The notes under the pieces: model-generated
Seen by the model: the letters and a program-made list of their open reading frames with translations, nothing else
Told to the model about the DNA's origin: nothing
Databases searched by the model: none
From: JBBRVP01 sp038246785
GTDB lineage: Bacteria > Actinomycetota > Actinomycetes > Jiangellales > Jiangellaceae
Length of the DNA stretch: 64,000 nucleotides
Direction: 5' to 3'
Assembly: GCA_038246785.1 (NCBI GenBank)
Contig: JBBRVP010000017.1
Span: 1-64,000, forward strand
Program-made: the position numbers and the translations under genes
Shown: piece after piece, positions 33,260-42,019 of the stretch
Layout: each line of letters begins with the position of its first letter
Position numbering within the stretch: the first letter of the stretch is position 1

Positions 33260-34270
33260 ATGACACCCGTGACGAACGAGCTGTGGTCCCTCGCCGACGT
33301 CATCACCAGCGCCGATGAACAACTCCGTGGCGGACGGGCCGCGGCGGGGCGGGTCTGGCCCAGCGGTTTCCCGCCGCTCGACGTCTACCTCACCGGGGGT
33401 CTGCGCTCTGGTGAGCTCATCCTGCTCGGTGGGCCGCAGGGGATGGGCAAGACCACGTTCGTCTTGCAGGTGTTGCGCAACGTCGTGCAGGCCGGTGGCT
33501 CGGGAATCTACTTCTCCTTCGAGCACGACCTCCAGACGATCCTCGAGAAGCTCATCGCCGTCGAGGCGGGAGATGCGCTCGGCGTGGAGGCCTTGCCGCT
33601 GCGGCGCATCCGCGAGGTCCTGGAGGCTTCCGACGGGCGGGCCGGCAGTCTGGCCGACCGGCTGAGCGGCGCCCCGGGTGGGCCGCAGGCCGTGCGGGCC
33701 GTCACGGACTACGCCGACCGGCTGATCGTCCATCGCAGCAGCGGCGCGCTGACCGACGTCCAGGCCATCAGGGAGGTGACCAGCGAGGCGCGGCAGCGCA
33801 CCGGCCAGCTGCCGGTCATCGTCATCGACTACCTGCAGAAGGTGGCCGTCCCCGACGGTCCCGGCATCGAGGACGAGCGCATCACGATCGTGGTCGAGGG
33901 CCTCAAGGACCTGGCGCTCGAGCTCGGGGTGCCGGTCCTGGCCGTCGTGGCCGCCGACAAGGCCGGGCTCGTCGCCGGCAAGCGGCTGCGCGTGAACGAC
34001 CTGAGGGGCTCCTCAGCACTGGCGTACGAGGCCGACATCGTGCTGATCATGAACGAGAAGTACGACGTGGTGGCCCGCCACCACCTGGTCTACAACCTCA
34101 GCAACGCCGAGGCGTTCCGCAACTGGGCCGTCGTCACGATCGAGAAGAACCGCAGTGGCCTCGACAAGATCGACCTGGAGTTTCGCAAACGATTCGAGCA
34201 AGGTCGCTTCGAGACCGACGGCCGGCCGGTGTCCGAGCAGCTCGTCGACGACCGGGTCTTCACCGAATAG
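33260..34270 (+). CDS. DnaB-like helicase-core ATPase in the Tad locus
   Basis: The 336-residue protein matches the RecA-like C-terminal half of DnaB: Walker A GGPQGMGKTT (57-66), catalytic Glu88 in YFSFEHD, Walker B VIVIDYLQKV (D190), DLRGSSALAYEADIVLIMNE, and EKNRSGLDKIDLEFRKRFEQ. The primase-binding N-terminal domain of replicative DnaB is missing, so it is not the replicative helicase. It sits between the kinase (130 bp away, divergent) and the convergent tad operon. A signalling or DNA-related role linked to the pilus system is possible but unknown. Confidence 0.75.
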   Translation: MTPVTNELWSLADVITSADEQLRGGRAAAGRVWPSGFPPLDVYLTGGLRSGELILLGGPQGMGKTTFVLQVLRNVVQAGGSGIYFSFEHDLQTILEKLIAVEAGDALGVEALPLRRIREVLEASDGRAGSLADRLSGAPGGPQAVRAVTDYADRLIVHRSSGALTDVQAIREVTSEARQRTGQLPVIVIDYLQKVAVPDGPGIEDERITIVVEGLKDLALELGVPVLAVVAADKAGLVAGKRLRVNDLRGSSALAYEADIVLIMNEKYDVVARHHLVYNLSNAEAFRNWAVVTIEKNRSGLDKIDLEFRKRFEQGRFETDGRPVSEQLVDDRVFTE

Positions 34271-34335
34271 CGGCTGACGAGATCGCGGAGCACCACCACT
34301 GCTGCCGCAGGCCGTGACGTCCGCGGAGTGGGAGG

Positions 34336-35685
34336 TCAACCGCCCCGGGCGTCACGGAGCCGGTCCATGCGCCGGGCGAGCTCTCGCAGCTCGCACGCCG
34401 CGCGCAGCGGCGGCTCAGACTCGATCGCGAGCTGGTCCAGCCGTTGTAGGTCCGACTCGTCGAACGGGGTGTCGCCGTCCCGGGCGAGGACGAGCAAGGC
34501 GTCGACGCCTGGTACGGGAGCGGCCAACAGGTGCCGCCAGCTGGCCAGCGGGACGCCGCGGAGCCGCTCGCGCGCGATGTCACTGTCCTCGACGATCACA
34601 CCCTTGCGCGGTGACACGAGCTGCCCGACGAGCCAGTGCTCGTCGTCGATCTCGTAGCGCCGCTCCAGCGGTCGCAGTCCCACCTCCCCCGACACCCGCC
34701 ACGTGTCGCCGTCCGGGACGAGGATGGCGCCCGCCGTCGAGCCGGTGCGCTCGATCGCGTGGGCGACGACGACCGTGGCCGTCTCCGGCACGGAGTAGAG
34801 CTCGGGCACCCGCGCGGCGAGCAGCTGGACGAGCTCGCTGACGTCGAGCGCCGGCGCCTCGTCGGGCGCGGTCGTGGGCGGCGCCCCCTGCGCGGACTCG
34901 GGCTCGGCGGCGGCTTCGACAAGCGCGGCCGGCTCGGCGGCGGCCCCGACGAGCGGGGCCGGCTCGGCGGCGGCCTGGACGGGCGGGGCCTGTTCGCCGG
35001 CCGCCTCGACCGGCGCAACTGGCGCGGGCGGATCGAGGGCCCGGATCGCCGTCGGCTCCGGCAGCGGAGGCGGGACGACCTCCGGTGCGGACACCTTGAG
35101 CGTGCTCGCCGGCTGCTCGGGGACTGGCACCGGTGCCGAGAGCTCACGCAGCTGCTCGTGGCGGCCGACTGCTGAGTCGAGCAGGCACGGGTCGTCCGGC
35201 CTCTCGTCCGCCACCGCGGCCCGCAGCGCTGCGAGAGCGCCGGATGCTGCGGGCTCTCGGGGGGAAGCGGGTGGCGACGCCGCCTCGGCGACGGGCTGGC
35301 CGCCGATGGAAGCCACGGATGCCGGGGACGAGGCCGCGACGACCGGGGTCTGCGCGCTCTCCTCCAGTGCGCTCAGCAGCCGCGGAACGGTCAGCGGCAT
35401 CGGGAGCAGGTGGAGGCCGGGGGTGGAGGCGGCGAGGTCGTCCCATCCGGGTCCCGAGCTCGTCACGCAGACCACGGGCGCGGCGATGCCGCGTTCCAGC
35501 AGCACCACCACGCCGCGTGCAGCCGCAGCGGGGTTCCCGGCGTCGAGGACGACGACCGCGACCGACTCAGCGTCTCCCGTCCACTGCTCGAGCTCCGGTG
35601 CGCGCACGTCATCCACGTCGTGGCCCGCGGCGGTGAGGCTCATCGGGATCGCCGGGTTGGCCGTGACGACGAGCACTGTCCCCAT
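34336..35685 (-). CDS. Pseudo-receiver/GAF-domain protein at the end of the tad operon
   Basis: From ATG 35685 the protein has 449 residues. The N-terminal 115 look like a receiver fold (TVLVVTANPA, VVVLDAGNP, VVCVTSSG, LLPMPLTVPRLLSALE) but lack the acidic pair and the Lys. A long disordered Ala/Pro/Glu linker holds AAAEPAxLV repeats. The C-terminal 170 residues form a GAF-like domain (VVVAHAIERTGSTAGAILV, RHLLAAPVPGVDALLVLAR). Its ATG shares a base with the tadC stop, so it is part of the tad transcript. It may be a scaffold or sensor for the pilus machine. Confidence 0.6.
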   Translation of the reverse strand: MGTVLVVTANPAIPMSLTAAGHDVDDVRAPELEQWTGDAESVAVVVLDAGNPAAAARGVVVLLERGIAAPVVCVTSSGPGWDDLAASTPGLHLLPMPLTVPRLLSALEESAQTPVVAASSPASVASIGGQPVAEAASPPASPREPAASGALAALRAAVADERPDDPCLLDSAVGRHEQLRELSAPVPVPEQPASTLKVSAPEVVPPPLPEPTAIRALDPPAPVAPVEAAGEQAPPVQAAAEPAPLVGAAAEPAALVEAAAEPESAQGAPPTTAPDEAPALDVSELVQLLAARVPELYSVPETATVVVAHAIERTGSTAGAILVPDGDTWRVSGEVGLRPLERRYEIDDEHWLVGQLVSPRKGVIVEDSDIARERLRGVPLASWRHLLAAPVPGVDALLVLARDGDTPFDESDLQRLDQLAIESEPPLRAACELRELARRMDRLRDARGG

Positions 35686-36605
35686 CAGCCGAAGAAGTCC
35701 AACAGCTGGAGGATCGCCGGCCCGAGGATGACGACGAACAGGGACGGCATGACGAAGAAGATCAGTGGAAAGAGGATCTTGACGGGCACCTTCTGGGCTG
35801 TCTCCTCCGCCCACTGGCGACGCTTGACCCGCATCTCCTTGGACTGGACGCGCAGGACGTTGGCGATCGGGATGCCGAACGAGTCGGCCTGCACCATCGC
35901 GGAGACGAACGTCTTGAGCTCGGGGAGCTGGGTCCGCTCGGCCAGGGCCCGCATCGCCTCGGAACGCCCCATCCCGATCTGCATCTCTTGCAGCACCCGG
36001 AACAGCTCGCCGGCCAGCGGCCCGTCCGTGTTGCGGGCCACCTGTGACACGCCGGCGTCGAACGCGAGGCCGGCTTCGATCGAGATGGTGAGCAGGTCGA
36101 TCGCATTCGGCAGCTCGCGCTTCATCTGTTGCGTGCGGTTGTGGGCCACCTGGTAGAGGACCAGGTTCGGCGCAAAAAAGCCGAGGAGCGCCAGCCCGGC
36201 GCCGGCGACAACCCAGATCAGGACGCTCGCGCCGAGCGCGAGTGGCACGAGGAAGCCGACGAAGGCGCCGGCGATGAGGCCGAGGCTCTTGAAGGCCAGC
36301 ACCCGGTCGACGTCCCAGCCGGCCGGGTTTCCGGCGTACTCCAGCTTCGTGCGGAGGCGCTCGGCGGTGTCCTGGCCGCTGATCCGGCGGGCGCCTCGGG
36401 TCAGCCCCTCGAGCAGCGGCAGAACCGCCCGCTCCCCGAACGGCCGGTCCATCTCCTTGCGCATCGACGACGGTGCCGACTGGATCGCCTCGATGGCGGC
36501 GAGGGACCGGCCCACCTGCTGCCGCTCACTGGTCAACGAGCCGAACGCCACGAGCGCGATGACGACACCGGAGAACAGGGCGCCCAGCCCCAGCAGCAGG
36601 TACAT
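35685..36605 (-). CDS. tadC: Tad pilus inner-membrane platform protein
   Basis: The 306-residue protein has an N-terminal helix, a two-helix central segment (AGAFVGFLVPLALGASVLIW and GAGLALLGFFAPNLVLYQVA), a T2SSF domain (PNAIDLLTISIEAGLAFDAG, QMQIGMGRSEAMRALAERT-like), and C-terminal helices (VKILFPLIFFVMPSLFVVIL). This is the TadC/GspF arrangement. It forms the platform with TadB, on which CpaF acts. It follows the VWA-TadB gene by 12 bp. Length is normal. Confidence 0.9.
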   Translation of the reverse strand: MYLLLGLGALFSGVVIALVAFGSLTSERQQVGRSLAAIEAIQSAPSSMRKEMDRPFGERAVLPLLEGLTRGARRISGQDTAERLRTKLEYAGNPAGWDVDRVLAFKSLGLIAGAFVGFLVPLALGASVLIWVVAGAGLALLGFFAPNLVLYQVAHNRTQQMKRELPNAIDLLTISIEAGLAFDAGVSQVARNTDGPLAGELFRVLQEMQIGMGRSEAMRALAERTQLPELKTFVSAMVQADSFGIPIANVLRVQSKEMRVKRRQWAEETAQKVPVKILFPLIFFVMPSLFVVILGPAILQLLDFFG

Positions 36606-36617
36606 TGCCGGCGCCCC

Positions 36618-38552
36618 TCAGACCTCGACCTGGACGATCTTGCGCATCCACAGCACTCCCACGACGAGCAGGACCGCGCCCATGACGACCATCGCGATCC
36701 CCAGCGGATCGGTGAACAGCGGCGAGATGTAGGCGGGCCGCAGGAACAGCAACGCGAGGGCGAAGACCGGTGGAAGGCAGCCGAGGATCCAGGCGCTCAG
36801 CCGGCCCTCGGCCGACAGCGCCTTGACGTGGCGGCGCAGGAACTCGCGCTCGCGCAGCGTGTCGGCGACGGTACGCAGCAGCTCCGCGAGGTTGCCGCCG
36901 ACCTCGCGCTGGATGCGGATCGCCATGACGACCCACTCGAAGTCCTTGCTCTGCAGGCGCGCGGCCACGCCCTCCAGCGCGTCCTCGACGGGGATCCCGA
37001 GCCGCGCCTCGACCAGCGCGCGGTTGAACTCGCCGGCGACCGGGTCCTGCCCCTCGCGGACCACCGAGTCGACCGCCTGTGGGAGGGAGTAGCCGGCCGC
37101 AAGGCTGCCGGCCATGAGCTGCAGCACGTCCGGCATCTGAGCGAGGAACGCGCGGCGCCGCCGGTCCTCCTTGAGCGAGAGGTACACCCACGGAGCCACC
37201 GCCCCGACCGCGAGGCCAACGACGGCGAGCAGCAGGTTGCCGGTCCCGACGAGCAGGAACAGCAACCCGGTACCCAGCATCAGGCCCGCGTGGATGAGCA
37301 GCCACTCCGCCGGCTTGAGCGGGATGCCCGCTGCCTCGAGCTTCGCCCCGAGCACCGTGTCGAGGTCGCGGCTGCGGACCACCCTTCCCGCGAGGTCGAC
37401 GGCCGACCTCGCGACGGCGCTCGTCCCGAGCATGGTCGTGGTCTCGTGCTGCTTGACCGGCGTACGCCCGGTAAGGGTGTAGACGGACAGCCGCCGCCGG
37501 AGGTTGCCGCCGCCTGCCGTCGCCTCGCGGACGGACGTCGCGCCGACGATCAAGATCACGGCGAACGAACCGAACAGCGCGAGCAGACCCAGCCCGACCA
37601 CGCCCTTGCTGAGCACCAGCCCGCTCGGCGCCGCGACGGTGCCGGGTGGCGCGGCGGGGGGCGCCTCGAGCTGTGTGGCGGCGTGGTCGGAAACCGGCTG
37701 ACCACCGGCGACCCCGGTCACGGCAACGTCGACACTCCTGCCGGCCAGGCTCTCCGGCACCGGCGCGGTAAGGACCACCTCGTTGGACAGGGTCTCGGCG
37801 GCCGAGGCGAACAGGCGGGACAGCTCGACGGCGTCGCCCGCATTGAGCACCTGTCCGCCGCCGGCAGCCGCGATGGCTCGCAGTGCCGTGATGTTGGACG
37901 TGGTCGCGTCACCGACAGCCACGACGGTGACCGCGATGTCACGGGTGCTCACGGCGTTCGTGGCGTCAGCAAGTGTGGCCACGCTGCCGACGTCCGCGCC
38001 GTCACTCATCAGCACCATGCTCCGCGACCCCGTGTCGCCGAGGGCGTCCGCGGACCGCAGGACCGCGTCGTAGAGGGCAGTTCCTCGGGTCAGTTCGAGC
38101 CCCTCGATGGCTCGTCTCAACTCGGCCCGGTCCCGCGTCGGCGCCACCACCTCTCTTGCTCGGCTCGCGAACGTCACCAGGCCGACCCGCACCGTGCCGG
38201 GCACGAGTTCGAGGTACGCCAGGGCAGCCTTCTTGGCGGCGGCAAGCCCCGCCGCCTGAAGGCTGTCGCTCGTGTCGATCGTGAGGACCGCCGATCGCTC
38301 GGTGGGGAGATCCGCGACGGGCTTGGCGGTCACGTCGACCGCCTGACCGTCGAGGGTCATCGTCACCGAGCCGGGGTCGATCTTCGTGCCCGGCACCAGA
38401 TCGGTCGCGCTGAAGCGAACAGTGATCGAGCCGTCGCTGGGGAGGATCTTGACGATCGTGCCCTTGGGCTCGGCCGCCGCGGTGAGCGCGGTCGAGCCGG
38501 CGACCAGTGCTGCGAGGAGCAGCCCGGCCGCCCACCGCGCACCGTTCCTCAT
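36618..38552 (-). CDS. tadB: VWA domain-TadB fusion pilus platform protein
   Basis: The 644-residue protein has a signal peptide (cleavage near 27), a von Willebrand A domain with a full metal site (DTSDS at 93-97, Thr158, Asp184), and a membrane helix (about 318-338). A TadB-like part follows: helices near 420-460, T2SSF domain LPQAVDSVVREGQDP and QREVGGNLAELLRTVADTL, and C-terminal helices. Ordinary TadB is about 300 residues and lacks VWA. The VWA part would be outside the cell, suggesting adhesion or contact with the emerging fibre. The ATG overlaps the cpaF stop (ATGA). Confidence 0.88.
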   Translation of the reverse strand: MRNGARWAAGLLLAALVAGSTALTAAAEPKGTIVKILPSDGSITVRFSATDLVPGTKIDPGSVTMTLDGQAVDVTAKPVADLPTERSAVLTIDTSDSLQAAGLAAAKKAALAYLELVPGTVRVGLVTFASRAREVVAPTRDRAELRRAIEGLELTRGTALYDAVLRSADALGDTGSRSMVLMSDGADVGSVATLADATNAVSTRDIAVTVVAVGDATTSNITALRAIAAAGGGQVLNAGDAVELSRLFASAAETLSNEVVLTAPVPESLAGRSVDVAVTGVAGGQPVSDHAATQLEAPPAAPPGTVAAPSGLVLSKGVVGLGLLALFGSFAVILIVGATSVREATAGGGNLRRRLSVYTLTGRTPVKQHETTTMLGTSAVARSAVDLAGRVVRSRDLDTVLGAKLEAAGIPLKPAEWLLIHAGLMLGTGLLFLLVGTGNLLLAVVGLAVGAVAPWVYLSLKEDRRRRAFLAQMPDVLQLMAGSLAAGYSLPQAVDSVVREGQDPVAGEFNRALVEARLGIPVEDALEGVAARLQSKDFEWVVMAIRIQREVGGNLAELLRTVADTLREREFLRRHVKALSAEGRLSAWILGCLPPVFALALLFLRPAYISPLFTDPLGIAMVVMGAVLLVVGVLWMRKIVQVEV

Positions 38553-39937
38553 CGGCCGAACTTCTCGAACGCGAAGATCATCGGGTCGAACTGCACGCCG
38601 TGGCTCTCCAGCTTGTCCAGGAACCTCGGGCGCAGGCCGGTGGACCTCATCGCGCCGAGCGAGCGACCGTTGTCGTCGAAGCCCATGCCGTGGTCGAAGA
38701 GGAAGATGTCCTGGAGTGTGATGACGTCGCCCTCCATGCCCACCACCTCGGTGATGTGCGTGATGTGGCGTGAGCCGTCCTTGAACCGGGTCTGCTGCAC
38801 GATGAGGTCGATCGCGCTGGACACCTGCTCGCGGATGGCGCGGATCGGCAGCTCCATGCCGGCCATGAGGACCATCGTCTCGAGTCGGGCGAGCGAGTCC
38901 CGCGGCGAGTTGGAGTGCACCGTGCTGATCGAGCCGTCGTGGCCGGTGTTCATCGCCTGGAGCATGTCCAGCGCGGCGGCGTCGCGGATCTCACCGACGA
39001 CGATGCGGTCGGGGCGCATCCGCAGCGAGTTGCGCACCAGGTCGCGGATCGTCACCTCTCCGCGGCCCTCGATGTTGGGCGGGCGCGACTCCAGGCGCAG
39101 TACGTGGTCCTGGTGCAGCTGGAGCTCGGCGGCGTCCTCGATGGTGACGATGCGCTCGTCGCCGGGGATGAAGGAGGACAAGACGTTGAGCGTCGTCGTC
39201 TTGCCGACGCCGGTGCCGCCTGACACGAGGATGTTGAGCCGGCCGCGGACACACGCGTCGAGGAACTGGGTCGCGACCCGGCTGAGCGTGCCGAAGCCGA
39301 TGAGGTCGTCGACGGTGTACGGGTCCGCGGAGAACTTGCGGATGGTCAGCATCGATCCGTCGATGGCCAGCGGCGGCACGATGGCGTTGACGCGGCTCCC
39401 GTCGGGCAGCCGGGCGTCGACCATCGGGCTCGCCTCGTCGACCCGGCGGCCGACCCGGCCCACGATCTTGTCGATCACCCGGCGGAGGTGGCTCTCGTCC
39501 GCGAACCGGCCGTCGGTCCGGTAGATCCGCCCAGAACGCTCGATGTAGATGGTGTCGAAGGTGTTGACCATGACTTCGGTGATGTCCGGGTCGCGCAGGT
39601 ACGGCTCCAGGGGGCCGTAGCCGAGGATGTCGTCGGCGATGTCCTGGGCGATCTGGGCACGGTCGGCGACCGTCAGGGGGGTGTCCTCCTGGGCGAGGAC
39701 CTCCTGCAGCGTCTGCCGGACCTTCTGCTCCAGCTCCGACTGCGTCATCCGGGCGTCGTAGAGCTTGGGGCCCAGGTTCTCCAGCAGCGACTGGTGGACC
39801 TTGCGCTTGAGGTCGGCGAACGGGTCGTGGTTGAGGCGGACCCGCGTGCGGGGACCCAGCGTCAGCGGACCGCCGTCGACCTCGGCGGGTGCGCCGCGGT
39901 CACGCTTGGCCGCGGCGAGACGGTCGGCGAGGCTCAC
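38549..39937 (-). CDS. cpaF: Tad pilus assembly ATPase
   Basis: From GTG 39937 (GGAGG upstream) the protein has 462 residues. It carries an N-terminal helical region, ILGYGPLEPYLRDPDITEVM, Walker A SGGTGVGKTT (239-248), VTIEDAAELQLHQDHVLRLE (Asp box), VVGEIRDAAALDMLQAMNTG (Walker B) and the His box TGHDGSISTVH. This is the TadA/CpaF secretion ATPase that powers Flp pilus assembly. The GTG overlaps the cpaE stop (GTGA) and the stop overlaps the VWA-TadB start. Confidence 0.95.
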   Translation of the reverse strand: MSLADRLAAAKRDRGAPAEVDGGPLTLGPRTRVRLNHDPFADLKRKVHQSLLENLGPKLYDARMTQSELEQKVRQTLQEVLAQEDTPLTVADRAQIAQDIADDILGYGPLEPYLRDPDITEVMVNTFDTIYIERSGRIYRTDGRFADESHLRRVIDKIVGRVGRRVDEASPMVDARLPDGSRVNAIVPPLAIDGSMLTIRKFSADPYTVDDLIGFGTLSRVATQFLDACVRGRLNILVSGGTGVGKTTTLNVLSSFIPGDERIVTIEDAAELQLHQDHVLRLESRPPNIEGRGEVTIRDLVRNSLRMRPDRIVVGEIRDAAALDMLQAMNTGHDGSISTVHSNSPRDSLARLETMVLMAGMELPIRAIREQVSSAIDLIVQQTRFKDGSRHITHITEVVGMEGDVITLQDIFLFDHGMGFDDNGRSLGAMRSTGLRPRFLDKLESHGVQFDPMIFAFEKFGR

Positions 39938-41148
39938 GTGACCCTCCTCCGGAAGATCCCACTCCTGCGTTCGGGAACGGCCTCGGCCGGCCCGGCGCCG
40001 TCCGGGCCGGCCGCCTCGGGCGCCCGCCCGCCAGAGACCATGTCGGCGATGGCCCGGATCGAGGTCGAGACGGGGTGCTTCGGGTCGTCGAGCACGATCG
40101 GCACCCCCCGGTTGATCGATGCTGGTACGTCGCGCGAAGACGGGATCTGCGAGGTGATGGGCAGGTGGAGGGTCCGCTCCACCTCGCCGACCGCCAGACC
40201 GACCTTGGCGTCGGCCCGGTTGAGCACGACGCGCCAGATATCGCGGGGGTAGTTGAGCAGCGCGAGCGTCTCGAGCGTGAGCTTGAGGTTCTTCAGCGCC
40301 GGGATGTCCAGGGTCGCCAGCAGGAGCAGCGAGTCGGCGCGGTCGAATGCCTGCAGCACGTGGTCGTCGAAGGTCGGCGGTGTGTCGACGACGACGAAGT
40401 CGAAGCGAGCCTTGAGCAGGTCGAGCACCCGCCCGACAAGCTCGGGGGAGATCATGTCCTTGACGTCGGGCTGCACCGGCGCGACGAGCGCCGTGAGCCC
40501 GTTGGAGTGCCCGGTGAGCAGTGCTTCCAGGCCGGGACCGTCGAGGTGATTCTGCATCGGCACGGCGTCGGCGATCGTGTGGGCCGGGAACAGCTGGAGC
40601 ACGATGGCCACGTCGCCGAATGCGAGGTCGAGGTCGACCAGGCACACGCTGCGCCGCCCACCGCCGGCCAACGCCGCGGCGAGGTTGGTCGCCAGCGTCG
40701 TCTTTCCGCAGCCGCCCTTGGCGGAGAACACCGCGACGAGCTTGCCTCGGGCGGCCACGTCCGCCGCCGTCGGGCTGACCCCGGCCTGCGAGCGCAGCGC
40801 GTCGGAGACGTCGAGCGCGCGCTTGACCGCTGCGGTCAGTCCGGCGAGGTCGCGGTCGCCGAGGACCTCGCGGACACCCGCGCGGAGGGCCTCGGTGAGC
40901 ACCGCGGTGTCGACCCGGCGGCGGACCAGGATGAAGCCGAGCGTCGGTCTGCTGAAGCGCATCTGCTCGGCGATGGCCAGGGCGTTGGTCTGGTCGACCG
41001 ACGGTCCGACGACCACAACCTCTGTCTCCGGGTGCTGGTCGAGGTGGCGCCGGAGGGAGTCGAGGTTGACCAGCACCTGCGAGTCCGGCCCGAGCACCGA
41101 CCGCAGCGTCTCCGCGGCGGTGCTGTCCGGATCGACGACGACATTCAT
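39934..41148 (-). CDS. cpaE: Tad pilus localisation ATPase, CpaE/TadZ (MinD-like)
   Basis: The 404-residue protein has a receiver-like N-terminal domain (MNVVVDPDSTAAETLR, ETEVVVVGPSVDQTNAL) without clear phosphorylation residues. A MinD/ParA domain follows: deviant Walker A KGGCGKTT (144-151), VCLVDLDLAFGDVAIVLQL, and FDFVVVDTPPTFDDHVL. CpaE/TadZ places the pilus machine in the cell. The ATG overlaps the cpaB stop (ATGA). Length is typical. Confidence 0.93.
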   Translation of the reverse strand: MNVVVDPDSTAAETLRSVLGPDSQVLVNLDSLRRHLDQHPETEVVVVGPSVDQTNALAIAEQMRFSRPTLGFILVRRRVDTAVLTEALRAGVREVLGDRDLAGLTAAVKRALDVSDALRSQAGVSPTAADVAARGKLVAVFSAKGGCGKTTLATNLAAALAGGGRRSVCLVDLDLAFGDVAIVLQLFPAHTIADAVPMQNHLDGPGLEALLTGHSNGLTALVAPVQPDVKDMISPELVGRVLDLLKARFDFVVVDTPPTFDDHVLQAFDRADSLLLLATLDIPALKNLKLTLETLALLNYPRDIWRVVLNRADAKVGLAVGEVERTLHLPITSQIPSSRDVPASINRGVPIVLDDPKHPVSTSIRAIADMVSGGRAPEAAGPDGAGPAEAVPERRSGIFRRRVT

Positions 41149-41852
41149 CGCGGGTAGAGGTTCTTGTCCGACACGGGCCCCCCGGGCTCGGCCACTGGTG
41201 AGTCGGCGCCGAGCAGGCCGAAGTAGAGGTCGCCCTGCTTCTGCGCGTAGACGATCTTCTTCGTCTGCACCACGTCCAGTGCCAGCGTGATCGTCCGAGA
41301 CTGGTCGGAGCTCTGCTGGTCGCTTGTCGTCGAAGCGACGCTGGTGCTCCCGCCCACGGCGATGACCTGGGCCTTCGGGAGCAGCACGGTGGCGTCGGAG
41401 TCCTTGGCCAGGAACACCATGACCTCCGAGCCCGGCTGGACGAAACCGGCGACCCGGGCCGGGTCGCTCACCTGGACCGAGACGGCCAGCTTGCCCTCGG
41501 GGATGGGCAGCGCCCCGGTGCCCGGCGTCCCGAACTTGCTGGTCAAGATCTGCTCGCCCGGGTAGATGGGCGCGAGAGCGACCTTGTCGGCGATCTGGTC
41601 CGCGCTCGACACCGCTCCCGGGGCCACGTCGCGCTTGGGCACGTCCTTGAGGTCGAAGAGCGCCTGCTCCTGGGCGTCGGCGCCCGTGGTGTTTTCCGCG
41701 ATCATCCCCGCAGCGACGAGGATCCGCTGGGCGTCCTGGCCCCGGAGGTACTTGTCCTCCAGCCCGTTCACGTAGAGGAACACCATCGTGGTCCCGAGCG
41801 CCGCCACGAGGAAGGCAGCGATGAGGAGCAAGGTGCGACGTCCCATGGTCAT
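41145..41852 (-). CDS. cpaB: Tad pilus assembly protein CpaB/RcpC (SAF domain)
   Basis: From ATG 41852 the protein has 235 residues: an N-terminal membrane anchor (TLLLIAAFLVAALGTTMVFL), then a SAF-type region with DVAPGAVSSADQIADKVALA, IYPGEQILTSKFG and KLAVSVQVSDPARVAGFVQPG. It is the first gene of the minus-strand tad operon. In Gram-negative bacteria CpaB/RcpC works near the secretin; here, without a secretin, it may bind cell wall. The 167-bp gap upstream should hold the operon promoter, though I cannot place it firmly. Confidence 0.88.
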   Translation of the reverse strand: MTMGRRTLLLIAAFLVAALGTTMVFLYVNGLEDKYLRGQDAQRILVAAGMIAENTTGADAQEQALFDLKDVPKRDVAPGAVSSADQIADKVALAPIYPGEQILTSKFGTPGTGALPIPEGKLAVSVQVSDPARVAGFVQPGSEVMVFLAKDSDATVLLPKAQVIAVGGSTSVASTTSDQQSSDQSRTITLALDVVQTKKIVYAQKQGDLYFGLLGADSPVAEPGGPVSDKNLYPR

Positions 41853-42019
41853 GTCCCCGAGTCGTGTCGGCCGCGTTCGTGTGTCTGGAGTACCGGTGGG
41901 GTCGCCACGTGAGTCCAACCGGTGCGGCCACCCCGTCCCCGGGGAACGGTAGTCCCCTCGGCAAACGTCGCGCCGTGCTTTGAGTCGAACACCGAGCGGT
42001 GATCCACGGTCACGAAGCG

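Noticed and set aside
36129..39524. A 1,131-codon open frame on the plus strand opposite tadC, tadB and cpaF
   Set aside because: It is antisense to three strong, motif-rich genes, its translation is low-complexity Arg/Pro/Ala/His sequence without any domain, and long antisense frames are usual at this GC content.
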